A DNA stretch of 64,000 bases from Endomicrobiaceae bacterium (GTDB lineage: Bacteria > Elusimicrobiota > Endomicrobiia > Endomicrobiales > Endomicrobiaceae): assembly GCA_028711215.1 (NCBI GenBank), contig JAQTSO010000002.1, forward strand, positions 46,696-110,695, written 5' to 3'. Shown one piece after another: positions 9,714 to 20,159 of the stretch. Every line of letters begins with the position of its first letter. Position 1 is the first letter of the stretch. The notes under the pieces were generated by a model that had not been told where the DNA came from, did not search any database, and saw only the letters and a list, made by a program, of their open reading frames with translations. A program made the position numbers and the translations under genes.

Positions 9714-11385
9714 ATTAAAAATACTATCATTTATCGGATGGATTGCAGTCAGAATTATAGGCAAAACATTCAGAATAAGAAAAATAAAAATTGTTGACAT
9801 TGACAAAGTTCAAAGTGTTTGTGCCTTTTGGCATGGGGATTTAATAACGTCGTTTTATGTTAACAGAAATAAAAATGCTGTTGTTATGATTAGTATGTCA
9901 AAAGACGGTGAAATTCAGGCTAATGTAGCAAAATATTTTGGATATATCCCGGTCAGAGGTTCTTCATCAAGAGGAGGCAATAAAGCTTTGGCTGAAATTG
10001 TAAGATATGCAAAAGAAGGTTATATAACCGGATTTGCAGTTGACGGACCAAAAGGCCCTATTCATAAGGTTAAACCGGGAGTATTATTTGTTTCACAAAC
10101 TTTGGGCATTCCTGTTGTGCCGATTTGTGCAGTTGCAAGCAGAGTAAAGATTTTGGAAAAATCATGGGATAAATTTAAAATCCCGATGCCGTTTTCAAAA
10201 GTAATAATGATTTACGGTAGCCCTATTAAAATAGGACCGGAAGACAATCTTGAAGAAAAAGCAATTGCAGTAGAGGACGGATTGAATAAAATAACAGATT
10301 TTGCAAATGATTATGCCTGGACTAAGAATATAAAAGATTATTTAAAACATCATCCCCAACCCAAAATTTTAATAATTCAGCCGAGCAGAATGGGCGATGT
10401 TATATTTGCACTTCCGGCAGTAAATGCAATAAAAAAACAATACCCTCATGCACATATAAGCTGGATAGTTGATGAAAGATGTGCCGGTATATTAAAAGGC
10501 AACGATTTAATTGATGATTTAATTATTTTTGACAGAACAAAAATTTCATTATCATACGTCATAAAATTTTACAAACAATTGAGAAAAAACGGCTATGACC
10601 TGAGTATAGATTTTCACGGTTTATTTAAATCTGCGTTTATTGTGAAACTTGCAGGAGCAAGATTTAAACTTGCATCATCATCAACAAACGGCATGAGAGA
10701 ACTGTCATGGTTATTTTCAAAAGAAATAAAGCCGAAATCCGTTGATTCTCACTGTATAGAAAGACATCTTGCAGTTGCAAAATACCTCGGATGTCCCACA
10801 GAAAATTTTGAATATGGTTTAAATGTTGCCCAAGAAGAAATTGAAACTCTTAAAAAACGTCTGGAACAAGAAAAAATAGATTTGAATAAAAAAATTGTGG
10901 CAATTCATCCCGGTGGCGGTTGGATTTCAAGAAGATGGCAAACCGAAAAATTTGCACAACTTATAGATTTAATAAAAGCAAAATATAATGTGAATATTGT
11001 TTTAGTCGGAGGTAAAGAAGGCGGAGCAAGTGAAAAGGGATTAAATGAAGAGATTATATCGCAGGCTAAAACAAAAGACATTATTGATTTAACGGGTAAA
11101 CTTCAGCTTAAAGAACTGATGGCATTTTTGAAAATTTGCAATTTGTTTATTGCCAATGAAGCAGGTCCTATGCATATAGCAACAGCTTTAAATACAAATG
11201 CAATTGCTATTTTGGGTCCGACAAATGCTAAAAGAACAGGTCCTTTTAAAGGCAATACCGTTATCATGCAAAAGAAGGTTGAATGTCAGCCTTGCAGAAA
11301 CAGACAATGCATAAAAGTTGATTGCATGAACCTGATATCTGTTGAAGAAGTTTTTGAATCAGTTGTTAGAAAACTTGGAGCGTAA
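9706..11385 (+). CDS. Fusion of DUF374 acyltransferase-like domain and GT9 heptosyltransferase domain
   Basis: N-term FWHGDLITSF..VDGPKGPIHKVKPGVLFVSQTLGIPVVP (DUF374); C-term ILIIQPSRMGDVIFALPAVNAIKKQYP..IAIHPGGGW..NEAGPMHIATALN (GT9). Confidence 0.88.
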   Translation: MNKLKILSFIGWIAVRIIGKTFRIRKIKIVDIDKVQSVCAFWHGDLITSFYVNRNKNAVVMISMSKDGEIQANVAKYFGYIPVRGSSSRGGNKALAEIVRYAKEGYITGFAVDGPKGPIHKVKPGVLFVSQTLGIPVVPICAVASRVKILEKSWDKFKIPMPFSKVIMIYGSPIKIGPEDNLEEKAIAVEDGLNKITDFANDYAWTKNIKDYLKHHPQPKILIIQPSRMGDVIFALPAVNAIKKQYPHAHISWIVDERCAGILKGNDLIDDLIIFDRTKISLSYVIKFYKQLRKNGYDLSIDFHGLFKSAFIVKLAGARFKLASSSTNGMRELSWLFSKEIKPKSVDSHCIERHLAVAKYLGCPTENFEYGLNVAQEEIETLKKRLEQEKIDLNKKIVAIHPGGGWISRRWQTEKFAQLIDLIKAKYNVNIVLVGGKEGGASEKGLNEEIISQAKTKDIIDLTGKLQLKELMAFLKICNLFIANEAGPMHIATALNTNAIAILGPTNAKRTGPFKGNTVIMQKKVECQPCRNRQCIKVDCMNLISVEEVFESVVRKLGA

Positions 11386-11391
11386 AATATT

Positions 11392-11913
11392 ATGGGACAA
11401 ATAAACAATCCGAATTTATCAAAGTTTTTCTGCGGTTTACTTTTTCCGGCGACATACAATGTTAACGAAATTTATAAATTACTGGAATCAAAATTCCAAG
11501 ATGATATTGATATCAAAAGTGACATAATCGATTTTAATTTTACAACTTACTATAATCACGAAATGGGCGATAATTTAAAAAGACAATGGGTATCTTTTAA
11601 AACTTTATTAAATCCCGACAGACTGGCGGATATTAAAATAATGACAAATTATATTGAAGACGGTCTGGCGAAAGATAATAAAAGAATAATAAATATCGAT
11701 CCGGGATATTTAACGCTTGCAAATGTTATACTTGCCTCAACAAAAGATTTCAGTCACAGAATATATTTATCAAAAGGAATATATGCGGAAGTAACGACAA
11801 TATATAAAAAAGACGGTTTTATAAAATTGCCTTGGACTTATCCTGATTATCTCTGCCCTACCGCAACAAATTTTATGATAAAAGCCAGACAATGTTTGTT
11901 CAACCCGAGATAA
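11392..11913 (+). CDS. DUF4416 family protein
   Basis: ~170 aa with FNFTTYYNHEMGDNLKRQWVSF, NIDPGYLTLANVILASTKDFSHRIYLSKGIYAEVT. Confidence 0.8.
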   Translation: MGQINNPNLSKFFCGLLFPATYNVNEIYKLLESKFQDDIDIKSDIIDFNFTTYYNHEMGDNLKRQWVSFKTLLNPDRLADIKIMTNYIEDGLAKDNKRIINIDPGYLTLANVILASTKDFSHRIYLSKGIYAEVTTIYKKDGFIKLPWTYPDYLCPTATNFMIKARQCLFNPR

Positions 11914-11917
11914 TATT

Positions 11918-13117
11918 ATGATAAATACAGCAATATTCAAATCTTTAAATATTAAAAATTACAGACTGTTTTTCTTCGGGCAGATAATATCTGTTATGGG
12001 CACGTGGCTACAGATGACGGCATTGCCATGGCTTGTGTACAGCATGACAAAATCTGCCATTTTACTCGGACTGGTTGCTTTTTTGAGTCAGATTTTTATT
12101 TTAGTAATATCTCCCTTTGCAGGTTCGTTTGCCGATAAATATGATCGCAAAAAATTACTTTTTATAACCCAAAGTGCTTTGATGTTGCAATCTGCTCTTC
12201 TGGCATATTTAACTATCACAAATCAGATTTTATTATGGCATATCCTTATAATATCAACATTTTTGGGGATAGTTAATGCTTTTGATATGACCATAAGACA
12301 GTCGTTTATAATAGACTTAGTGCCCAAAGAAAATCTTATGAACGCAATAGGTTTGAATTCATTAATTTTTAATATGGGCAGACTCATAGGACCTGCAATA
12401 GCAGCTATTATTATTGCAAAATTCGGAGAAGGCTATTGTTTTTTATTTAATGCAATTTCCTATATTGCAGTTTTCATAGCACTTGCTCATATTATCCCTA
12501 TCAGTAATTTAATTGAAAAACAGGTTGAATCGTTTAAAGAAAAATTTTTGGCAAGCTGGGATTTTATTAAAAAAGATAAAAAAATTTCAGCAATGTTAAT
12601 ACTTCTTGCAGTAAACGGCATAGTAACGGTTTTTCCGATGATATTAATGCCTGTTTTTGTTAAAGAGGTATATGGTATGGATGCAACCGGGCTGGGCTTA
12701 TTCATGTCGTCAATTGGTTGCGGAGCATTGCTTGCAACAATTACCGTAGCAGGAAAGCAAAATACCGATAATATTGGTTCATGGATTTGTTACAGTTCGG
12801 TAATTTTGGGTGCTGTCGTTATATTGTTTGCAACTATTACCAATATTTATACATCATGTTTCTTTTTGGCGATTTCCGGTTATTGTATGGTTGTAGGTAT
12901 GAGTCTGACAAATACATATGTGCAAATGCATGCTCCTGCTAAATACAGAGGAACAATTATAGGTTTTTTTATAACTGCTTTTTTGGGATTTACGCCGATA
13001 GGCAGTTTGTTCGGCGGGAATCTTTCATATGCAATTGGTCCGCAAATGGCAACGGCTTTGGGCGGAATACTGACAGTAATGACGACTTTGTGGCTTAGAA
13101 AGAAACTTAGAAGTTAA
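11918..13117 (+). CDS. MFS transporter (MFS_3/EntS-like)
   Basis: MGTWLQMTALPWLVYSMTKSAILLGLVAF, FADKYDRKKLL, 10-12 TM helices. Confidence 0.88.
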   Translation: MINTAIFKSLNIKNYRLFFFGQIISVMGTWLQMTALPWLVYSMTKSAILLGLVAFLSQIFILVISPFAGSFADKYDRKKLLFITQSALMLQSALLAYLTITNQILLWHILIISTFLGIVNAFDMTIRQSFIIDLVPKENLMNAIGLNSLIFNMGRLIGPAIAAIIIAKFGEGYCFLFNAISYIAVFIALAHIIPISNLIEKQVESFKEKFLASWDFIKKDKKISAMLILLAVNGIVTVFPMILMPVFVKEVYGMDATGLGLFMSSIGCGALLATITVAGKQNTDNIGSWICYSSVILGAVVILFATITNIYTSCFFLAISGYCMVVGMSLTNTYVQMHAPAKYRGTIIGFFITAFLGFTPIGSLFGGNLSYAIGPQMATALGGILTVMTTLWLRKKLRS

Positions 13118-13145
13118 AATTGCGATTTTAAACGGAGATTATCAA

Positions 13146-14252
13146 ATGAGATGGTTTTTTATATCTTTTTTAATTATATACCTTGGTGCTCATTATTATA
13201 TATTCCACAGAGTATCAAGTGATTTGCGGTTAACTCACAATGCATCCGTTTGGTTTTTACTAGTGATTTGTTTGCTGGCTTTTTTTGGTGTTTTTAATCA
13301 GATTTTTATTTACCACCATGCAGGACATAATGCAAATTTTAATTTTGTTATTGAGTTTGCTTATATTTGGGTTGGAATGTTATCAATAGCGTTTACTCTT
13401 TTGTTCTTCGGCAATATTTTATTTATTTTTTTTAAAAATCCGCAAATCAGGTTTTATATAACGTCAACAGCTTTGTTTTTAACGGTTTTCGTCACAATAT
13501 ACTCTTATATTAATGTAAAAGTAAATTCGCCGATTGTTAAAAAAATTGAGATAAAAGTTCCAAATTTATCGGTTGACAAGTTTACAATAGTTCAAATATC
13601 GGATATGCATATCAATCTTTTGACAAAACCGGCAGAAATAAAAAAAATAGTTGCTATGGTTAATTCATTAAATCCCGATATTGTGGCAATGACCGGCGAT
13701 TTTATTGACACGGATATTTCTCAAACATTTCAAGATTACGATATTGATAAAATCAAATCAAAATATGGTATTTTCGCCGTAAGCGGGAACCACGAATATT
13801 ACCGCGGGATTGATAAATTTAAAACTTCCATGGATAATATTGGTTACACATTAATAGATAATAAAAATATATTAATAAATGACATAATTTATATTGCCGG
13901 GATATCTGATTTTAAGGCATCAAAAAGGTTTGGATATGAAATATCTGATTTTGGCAAGGCTTTTGAGGGTATAGATTTTTTAAAACCGGTTATATTTTTA
14001 AGTCATCAGCCGGAAGCATTCGCCGGTGCCGAAAAATACCCTTTTACATTACAGCTTTCAGGTCATACTCATGCAGGGCAAGTTCCGCCGTTTGATATCA
14101 TAGAAAAAATAATATTCAAACATTTTTACGGATTATATAACGAAGACGGCAAATATATTTATGTTACATCCGGGACAAGATGGTGGGGGCCGCCTCTAAG
14201 ATTATTTTCAAAATCCGAGATTGTGTATATACAATTATACCGGGGAAATTGA
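13146..14252 (+). CDS. Membrane-anchored metallophosphoesterase (YkuE/YaeI type)
   Basis: ISDMHINLL, MTGDFIDTD, VSGNHEYYRG, LSGHTHAGQ. Confidence 0.92.
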   Translation: MRWFFISFLIIYLGAHYYIFHRVSSDLRLTHNASVWFLLVICLLAFFGVFNQIFIYHHAGHNANFNFVIEFAYIWVGMLSIAFTLLFFGNILFIFFKNPQIRFYITSTALFLTVFVTIYSYINVKVNSPIVKKIEIKVPNLSVDKFTIVQISDMHINLLTKPAEIKKIVAMVNSLNPDIVAMTGDFIDTDISQTFQDYDIDKIKSKYGIFAVSGNHEYYRGIDKFKTSMDNIGYTLIDNKNILINDIIYIAGISDFKASKRFGYEISDFGKAFEGIDFLKPVIFLSHQPEAFAGAEKYPFTLQLSGHTHAGQVPPFDIIEKIIFKHFYGLYNEDGKYIYVTSGTRWWGPPLRLFSKSEIVYIQLYRGN

Positions 14253-14323
14253 TAAAAAACGGCATTAATTTGTATGTCGGTCAAAATTTGTTATAATTAA
14301 CCTTATTAAAATTGAGGGAATAA

Positions 14324-14608
14324 ATGTTTGACAGATTGGAATTACTGAAATTAATTGTTAATATTTTGTTGATAGCGCCTATTGTCAGTATGTTGTTTTA
14401 CAGGTGTTTTGATGCAATATTTATGTTTGTCGGAAGTTGGTGGCTGTTTAGTTTTGCGTTTGCCATTTTGCATTATTTGGCCGTAACATATTACCCCGTG
14501 GAATATATTGCAAATCCGCTTTTAATGGTAGCTATTATTGGAGCAGTAATTACAAATGTTTCTACAATAATATTGGTCCTGCCTGAAATAATAAAAAAAA
14601 TCAAATAG
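14324..14608 (+). CDS. Small membrane protein of unknown function
   Basis: 94 aa with 3 predicted TM helices, in-operon position upstream of rsmA. Confidence 0.6.
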   Translation: MFDRLELLKLIVNILLIAPIVSMLFYRCFDAIFMFVGSWWLFSFAFAILHYLAVTYYPVEYIANPLLMVAIIGAVITNVSTIILVLPEIIKKIK

Positions 14609-14628
14609 CGTATTTTTGGATAAATAAA

Positions 14629-15378
14629 ATGAGACAGCCACACGGTCAAAATTTCTTAGTTGATAATAATATCGCAAATAAAATTGTGAGCTTTGCAGGT
14701 ATAACAAAAGATGATTTTGTAATTGAAGTCGGACCCGGAAAAGGTATTTTAACGGATATTTTAAAAAATTTAACCGATAATTTAACGATAGTTGATATTG
14801 ATGCAAAATTGGCGGAAAGTTTATCTGCCAAGTACAAAGATAATAAAAACATTACAGTTATAAATCAAGATTTTTTAAAATTTGTATTGCCGTCAACCCC
14901 GTTTAAAGTTGTTGCAAATCTGCCCTATAACGTAGGGACCGCAATCGTACAAAAAATATTGCCTTGCCCGAATTTAATTTCTGCAGTTATTATGTTGCAA
15001 AAAGATGTGATCACAAGACTTATCGGCCATTTAGGTTCAAAAGATTACGGATACATTTCAATATTCAGACATTACTATGCGGATGCAAAATTTTTATTTG
15101 ACGTTCCACCCGGATGTTTCAACCCGAAACCAAAAGTCATGTCATCAGTTGTAAGTTTTATTAATAAAACTCCGAAAGAACCGAATCTGAAATTATTCCC
15201 CTTTGTAAAACATTGTTTTTCTATGAGAAGAAAAACGATATTAAACGGATTATCAACATATTTAAAGTCAGAAAAAACTGTTGCACAGGATTTATTAAAA
15301 AAAGCAGAAATTGACCATATGACAAGACCGGATAATCTTAATTTACAACAGTATATAAAACTTGTAAATTTATTATAG
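14629..15378 (+). CDS. rsmA: 16S rRNA (adenine1518/1519-N6) dimethyltransferase
   Basis: GQNFLVDNNIANKIV, VIEVGPGKGILTDIL, VANLPYNVGTAI, PPGCFNPKPKVMSSVV. Confidence 0.95.
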   Translation: MRQPHGQNFLVDNNIANKIVSFAGITKDDFVIEVGPGKGILTDILKNLTDNLTIVDIDAKLAESLSAKYKDNKNITVINQDFLKFVLPSTPFKVVANLPYNVGTAIVQKILPCPNLISAVIMLQKDVITRLIGHLGSKDYGYISIFRHYYADAKFLFDVPPGCFNPKPKVMSSVVSFINKTPKEPNLKLFPFVKHCFSMRRKTILNGLSTYLKSEKTVAQDLLKKAEIDHMTRPDNLNLQQYIKLVNLL

Positions 15379-15430
15379 GACATTAATTGTTTTTGCTGCT
15401 TTGGAAGCCTTATGTTTTTTGCTGTGTCTT

Positions 15431-15477
15431 TTCAGTTGCCCAGCTTCCAAGCTTCCCGGCTTCTAAGCTGCCATTGT
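15431..15477. repeat. Dispersed AGCTTCC-type intergenic repeat, copy 1
   Basis: ttgcccagcttccaagcttcccggcttctaagctgcc; related to 47868-47970 and 63905-63975. Confidence 0.55.
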
Positions 15478-15524
15478 TTGTTTGATTTACTTTTTAAAAA
15501 CTGGTAATATAAACAAAATTTATT

Positions 15525-16250
15525 TTGTACGGAGAATATATAAAAATGAAAAAGATATTAGTTACATTGTTATTATTATTTGCTGTGCAAGCAGGGTATT
15601 CTTCAGTTGCACCTGTAACAGAAATCATAGATACTCCTACTCACTCAATATTGGATTACAGCGGCTATGAAATGCAATTCAGGATGTTTGCCGGAGGAGG
15701 AGTTCTTTCAAAATTAAATTTTGGTATATTTAAATCTCTTAATCTTGGAGTTGGCTGGGAAATAAGCAATATAATCGGTGTAGGAAATGTTGTTGTTGCA
15801 CCTCCTACGTTACAACTAAAATTCAACATATACGAAGGTGATATTAAATGGCCCGGTTTTTCCATAGGATATGACGGTCAGGGTTATTTCTATGACGAAA
15901 CAAGTGCCGAATTTTTGCAGAAAGGCAAGGGAATTTATATAGTTGTCGGTAAAGAGCTGTTTTTGCCTTCTTTAAATTTTAATGCGGGGTTAAACATAAA
16001 TGATTTTAAGGAAGCCAGAGTAATCGGTTTTGTAAACTCTTCGGTTGTTGTTATTGAAGACGCTTTGATGTTTATGCTTGAGTGCGATAATATAGGCAAA
16101 GGCGATATGACAAGATTAAACAGCGGTTTAAAATTATGGATAACGGAAACATTTAATATAGATTTTGCAGTTAGAAATTTAACAAGTTCCGATGAAAGTA
16201 AGTTTGGATGTGAAAGAATTTTCAGGATAAATTATCAGGGTAAGTTTTAA
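15525..16250 (+). CDS. Secreted/outer-membrane beta-barrel-like protein of unknown function (start may be 15546)
   Basis: Signal peptide [19 protein letters not shown]; alternating amphipathic strands ending in a C-terminal F. Confidence 0.5.
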   Translation: MYGEYIKMKKILVTLLLLFAVQAGYSSVAPVTEIIDTPTHSILDYSGYEMQFRMFAGGGVLSKLNFGIFKSLNLGVGWEISNIIGVGNVVVAPPTLQLKFNIYEGDIKWPGFSIGYDGQGYFYDETSAEFLQKGKGIYIVVGKELFLPSLNFNAGLNINDFKEARVIGFVNSSVVVIEDALMFMLECDNIGKGDMTRLNSGLKLWITETFNIDFAVRNLTSSDESKFGCERIFRINYQGKF

Positions 16251-16261
16251 GAGGTTATATA

Positions 16262-17287
16262 ATGACAGAATTTGCATTAGATTTTGAACAGCCGATTATA
16301 GAACTTGAAAAGAAAATTTTAAGTTTAAAAATATCCGGCGAACACAGTAAAATTGATTTTTCCGGCGAAATCGCTGACTTGGCAGAAAAAAAGGAAAAAT
16401 TAAAAAAAGAAATATACGGTTCGCTGACTTCTTGGCAAAGAGTTCTTCTTGCCAGACATCCCAGAAGACCATATACGTTAGACTATATCAAAACTATTTG
16501 TGAGAATTTTGTTGAATTGCACGGTGACAGAGCATATGGTGATGATAGGGCATTAGTCTGCGGGTTGGCTACAATAGACAATGCTCCGGTAGTTGTTATG
16601 GGTCATCAAAAAGGCAGAACGGTTCACGAAAATTTAGAAAGAAATTTTGCTATGGCGCATCCTGAAGGCTACAGAAAAGCCATGAGAATTATGAAAATGG
16701 CTGAAAAATTTAACAGACCGATTATTACATTTATTGATACATCCGGCGCATATCCGGGCATAGCGGCAGAAGAAAGAGGACAGGCCGAAGCTATTGCAAA
16801 AAATTTAAGAGATATGGCTCTTCTTAAGGTTCCGGTTATAAGTATTGTTATAGGCGAAGGCGGTTCGGGCGGAGCACTTGGAATCGGAGTTGCAAATAAA
16901 GTTTTAATGTTAGAAAATTCGTATTATTCGGTTATATCGCCTGAAGGATGTGCGGCTATTTTGTTTAGAGACGCAACAAAAGCAAAAGAAGCAGCCGAGG
17001 CTCTTAAAATTACGGCTAAAGATTTACTGAAAAGTAAAGTGATAGACGAAATTATAAAAGAACCGATAGGCGGAGCTCATATGGATGCTGTTGAAACAGC
17101 AATGAATATAAAAAGAGCAATAAATAAATACCTTTTACAATATTCAAAAGTATCAAAAGAAAATATTGCTCAGGACAGATATGAAAAATTCAGAGCGATG
17201 GGTATTTTTCAGGAAGAGATTGTAAATAAATTAGTAAAAAAGCCGGCAAAAAATAAAAAAATTACGGTAAAACCCAGGAGGAAGTAA
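16262..17287 (+). CDS. accA: Acetyl-CoA carboxylase carboxyltransferase subunit alpha
   Basis: [69 protein letters not shown]. Confidence 0.97.
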   Translation: MTEFALDFEQPIIELEKKILSLKISGEHSKIDFSGEIADLAEKKEKLKKEIYGSLTSWQRVLLARHPRRPYTLDYIKTICENFVELHGDRAYGDDRALVCGLATIDNAPVVVMGHQKGRTVHENLERNFAMAHPEGYRKAMRIMKMAEKFNRPIITFIDTSGAYPGIAAEERGQAEAIAKNLRDMALLKVPVISIVIGEGGSGGALGIGVANKVLMLENSYYSVISPEGCAAILFRDATKAKEAAEALKITAKDLLKSKVIDEIIKEPIGGAHMDAVETAMNIKRAINKYLLQYSKVSKENIAQDRYEKFRAMGIFQEEIVNKLVKKPAKNKKITVKPRRK

Positions 17288-17288
17288 A

Positions 17289-18278
17289 ATGCCATTAGTA
17301 CCTATGAGACAAATTTTGGACGAAGCAAGAAAAAAAAATTACGGAGTCGGTGCCTACAACGTTAACAATATGGAACAAGTTCAGGCGATTATGGCTGCCG
17401 CAAAAGAAACGCAGTCGCCTGTAATCATTCAGGCAAGTAAGGGAGCATTAAAGTATTCAAATTTTACATATTTGAAACATATAATGTTTGCCGCAGTTGA
17501 AGAAAATCCGGAAATTCCTATAGCTGTACATTTGGATCACGGAAATTCCTTGGCAACTGTAAAAGAGGCAATTGCAATCGGATTCTCGTCTGTTATGATC
17601 GACGGTTCTCTTATGGAAGACGGAAAAACACCGTCGGATTATGCATACAACGTCGCTGTAACAAAATCAGTTGTTGAATATGCACACAAGTACGGTGTAA
17701 CGGTTGAAGCAGAAATCGGAAGACTGGGCGGAATTGAAGACGGAGTAGGTTCAGGTTCAATACATTTGACTGACCCGAAAGAAGCAGAAAAATTTGTTAA
17801 AGAAACAGGTGTCGATGCTCTTGCAATTGCAATCGGGACATCACACGGCGCATATAAATTTAAAGGTTCAAAAGAACTGGCATTTGACGTTTTAAAAGAA
17901 GTCAGAAGTTTAATTGATATTCCGATAGTTCTTCACGGAGCATCTTCTGTACCGCAGGAATTAATAGACGCTGTAAATAAATACGGCGGTAAAATGCCGG
18001 GTGCAACAGGCGTTCCTATGGAAAGCTTAAAAAAAGCAATTCAGCTCGGTGTAACAAAAATCAATGTTGATACGGACGGCAGACTTGCAATTACGGCAGC
18101 AATCAGAAAGGTATTTGCAGAAACACCTGAAAAATTTGATCCTAGAGACTATTTGGGACCTGCAAGAGAAGCATTGAAAGGTGTTATCGCAGGCAAAATG
18201 AAAGATTTCGGAACAGCAGGACACAGCGGTGATTATAAAGGCGTTTCATTGGAAGAAATGAAAGCGATTTATAAGTAA
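17289..18278 (+). CDS. fba: Class II fructose-bisphosphate aldolase
   Basis: YGVGAYNVNNMEQVQAI, HLDHGNS, GSLMEDGKTPSDYA, VLHGASSVP, INVDTDGRLA. Confidence 0.95.
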   Translation: MPLVPMRQILDEARKKNYGVGAYNVNNMEQVQAIMAAAKETQSPVIIQASKGALKYSNFTYLKHIMFAAVEENPEIPIAVHLDHGNSLATVKEAIAIGFSSVMIDGSLMEDGKTPSDYAYNVAVTKSVVEYAHKYGVTVEAEIGRLGGIEDGVGSGSIHLTDPKEAEKFVKETGVDALAIAIGTSHGAYKFKGSKELAFDVLKEVRSLIDIPIVLHGASSVPQELIDAVNKYGGKMPGATGVPMESLKKAIQLGVTKINVDTDGRLAITAAIRKVFAETPEKFDPRDYLGPAREALKGVIAGKMKDFGTAGHSGDYKGVSLEEMKAIYK

Positions 18279-18288
18279 CAAAATCCTG

Positions 18289-18317
18289 TTGACATAAACA
18301 GATTAGTCTAGTATAAT
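18289..18317 (+). promoter_or_regulatory. Sigma70 promoter, perfect consensus
   Basis: TTGACA (18289-18294) - 17 nt - TATAAT (18312-18317), upstream of 18368 CDS. Confidence 0.85.
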
Positions 18318-18367
18318 TACTCGTGTGTAGCAAAAATAGTGTTGCAAAAATATAAAGGGAGGATAGC

Positions 18368-18655
18368 ATGGCAAAGTATGAAATAAAAGGTGTTGTTGTT
18401 GGTTCTTTGGTTAAAAATTTTCCAGTTGTGTTTGCATTGTTGGGTGCATTGATTGGTATTTTTACATTCTTTATATTCCCAACGGAATTAGCAGCTAATC
18501 TGGGTTTTGGTGCAAAACTATTGTCTTGGTTAATCTTTATCGTTCTATACACACTGATAATGTCAGTGGGTGTAATTGCTATTGCATGGATTTATAATTT
18601 TATCGTTGGTAAAATTGGCAAGGGTGCGGTTTTAGAATTAGAACAAGCAGAATAA
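18368..18655 (+). CDS. Small integral membrane protein of unknown function
   Basis: 95 aa, 2-3 TM helices; RBS gggaggat; own promoter and terminator. Confidence 0.75.
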   Translation: MAKYEIKGVVVGSLVKNFPVVFALLGALIGIFTFFIFPTELAANLGFGAKLLSWLIFIVLYTLIMSVGVIAIAWIYNFIVGKIGKGAVLELEQAE

Positions 18656-18669
18656 TTTATAAACATAAT

Positions 18670-18708
18670 CGGTCTGCTATAGGGATATAGCAGACCGAAT
18701 TTATTTTT
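18670..18708 (+). terminator. Rho-independent terminator
   Basis: 12-bp perfect stem cggtctgctata-ggga-tatagcagaccg then T-rich tract. Confidence 0.85.
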
Positions 18709-18724
18709 TTAGAAAAGGGTATTT

Positions 18725-20155
18725 TTGATGAGTCTAAGATTTAAGTTTACCCTGTACATCTCAGTCCTTTTGCTGTTGGTTATCATAGGCGTGTCATATA
18801 ACATATACGTAACCCAGAAGAAATTTCTTACACATCAATTTTCAGAAACAAGAGAAAAAACATTAACCAGTTTTGTTGCAATGTGCAATGAAGCATTGAA
18901 ATTAAAAGATGAATTGCAGGTATATAATGCAATAGAACTTTTGATTAAAACATATAATCCGGCTGTGGTTTATGCCGGCTATGTCAGCGTTAACAATGTT
19001 AATATGTATTTGTCGAGAGACAATAATAAAAATATTGATTCTGAATTTAAGCCGAGAATAAGAAAAGTAAGAACAGAATATTCCGAGAACTATTACTCAT
19101 TAAGCGGTGAAAAAATCTATGAGCATTCGGCTCCGTTAAAAATTGACGGTGAAAATATCGGAACTTTTGTGGTGGGTTTTTCTCAAGACTACATGGAAAA
19201 ACAAATCAGCGTCGGTATTTCCAAAATGACAACGCAAATAAAACTTGTGTCATATGTTGCCATGATAATAGGTATTTTGCTTGCCAATTTCTTAGGTTAC
19301 ACATTTACTAAACCGTTAAAATTGCTTACGGAAGCATCGGAAGAAATTACAAAGGGAAATCTTGATGTCGAAATTAAATTAAAAAGAAAAGATGAAATAG
19401 GTGTTCTTTTTAACACGTTTAACAATATGGCTAAACAGGTAAAAGAGCTTGATTCAATGAAAGACAGTTTCGTCTCGAGTGTTTCTCATGAATTGAGATC
19501 GCCGTTATCGGCAATAGACGGATATTGTGATTTATTAATAGACGGGGTTAATCAGGGGCATCCTCAGGAACAGCAATTAAAAGGTTTGCAAATAATCAAA
19601 CAGGCGACGGTAAGACTTACAAGTTTCATAAACAATATTTTGGATTTGGCAAAAATTAAGGCTAACAAGTTAGAAATCAGAAGAGCGGAAACAGATATAG
19701 TCGCACTTATTTCAGAGATAGTTTCTTTATACGAACCTTTAGCCGTTCAACAAAAGAAAACAATCAGTTTAGATATAGTTTTCAAGACATCAATAATTAT
19801 AAATGCCGATGCTGAAAAAATAAAACAAATAATAACGAATTTAGTAAGTAATGCAATGAAGTTTACAAAAGAAAACGGCAATATTATACTTAAAGTTTTG
19901 GAAAATTCAACAGGTTACGGTGATAATTATGTTGAAATATGGGTTAAAGATGACGGGATAGGAATTCCAAAACATCAGGTTGACCTTGTTTTTGAAAAGT
20001 TTTTCCAAGTACAGGACGGGCAATTTAAAAGGCCAAAAGGTACGGGTTTGGGACTAACAATAGTTGCCGAGATGATAAAATTACATAAAGGATATGTTTG
20101 GGCAGAAAGTGATTTAGGGTGCGGTACAACATTTAAATTTGTTCTGCCAAAATAA
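18725..20155 (+). CDS. Membrane sensor histidine kinase (HAMP-HisKA-HATPase)
   Basis: HAMP region, SSVSHELRSPLSAIDGYCDLLI, NLVSNAMKFTKENG, DDGIGIPKHQ, GTGLGLTIVAEMIKLHKG. Confidence 0.93.
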   Translation: MMSLRFKFTLYISVLLLLVIIGVSYNIYVTQKKFLTHQFSETREKTLTSFVAMCNEALKLKDELQVYNAIELLIKTYNPAVVYAGYVSVNNVNMYLSRDNNKNIDSEFKPRIRKVRTEYSENYYSLSGEKIYEHSAPLKIDGENIGTFVVGFSQDYMEKQISVGISKMTTQIKLVSYVAMIIGILLANFLGYTFTKPLKLLTEASEEITKGNLDVEIKLKRKDEIGVLFNTFNNMAKQVKELDSMKDSFVSSVSHELRSPLSAIDGYCDLLIDGVNQGHPQEQQLKGLQIIKQATVRLTSFINNILDLAKIKANKLEIRRAETDIVALISEIVSLYEPLAVQQKKTISLDIVFKTSIIINADAEKIKQIITNLVSNAMKFTKENGNIILKVLENSTGYGDNYVEIWVKDDGIGIPKHQVDLVFEKFFQVQDGQFKRPKGTGLGLTIVAEMIKLHKGYVWAESDLGCGTTFKFVLPK

Positions 20156-20159
20156 TAAT

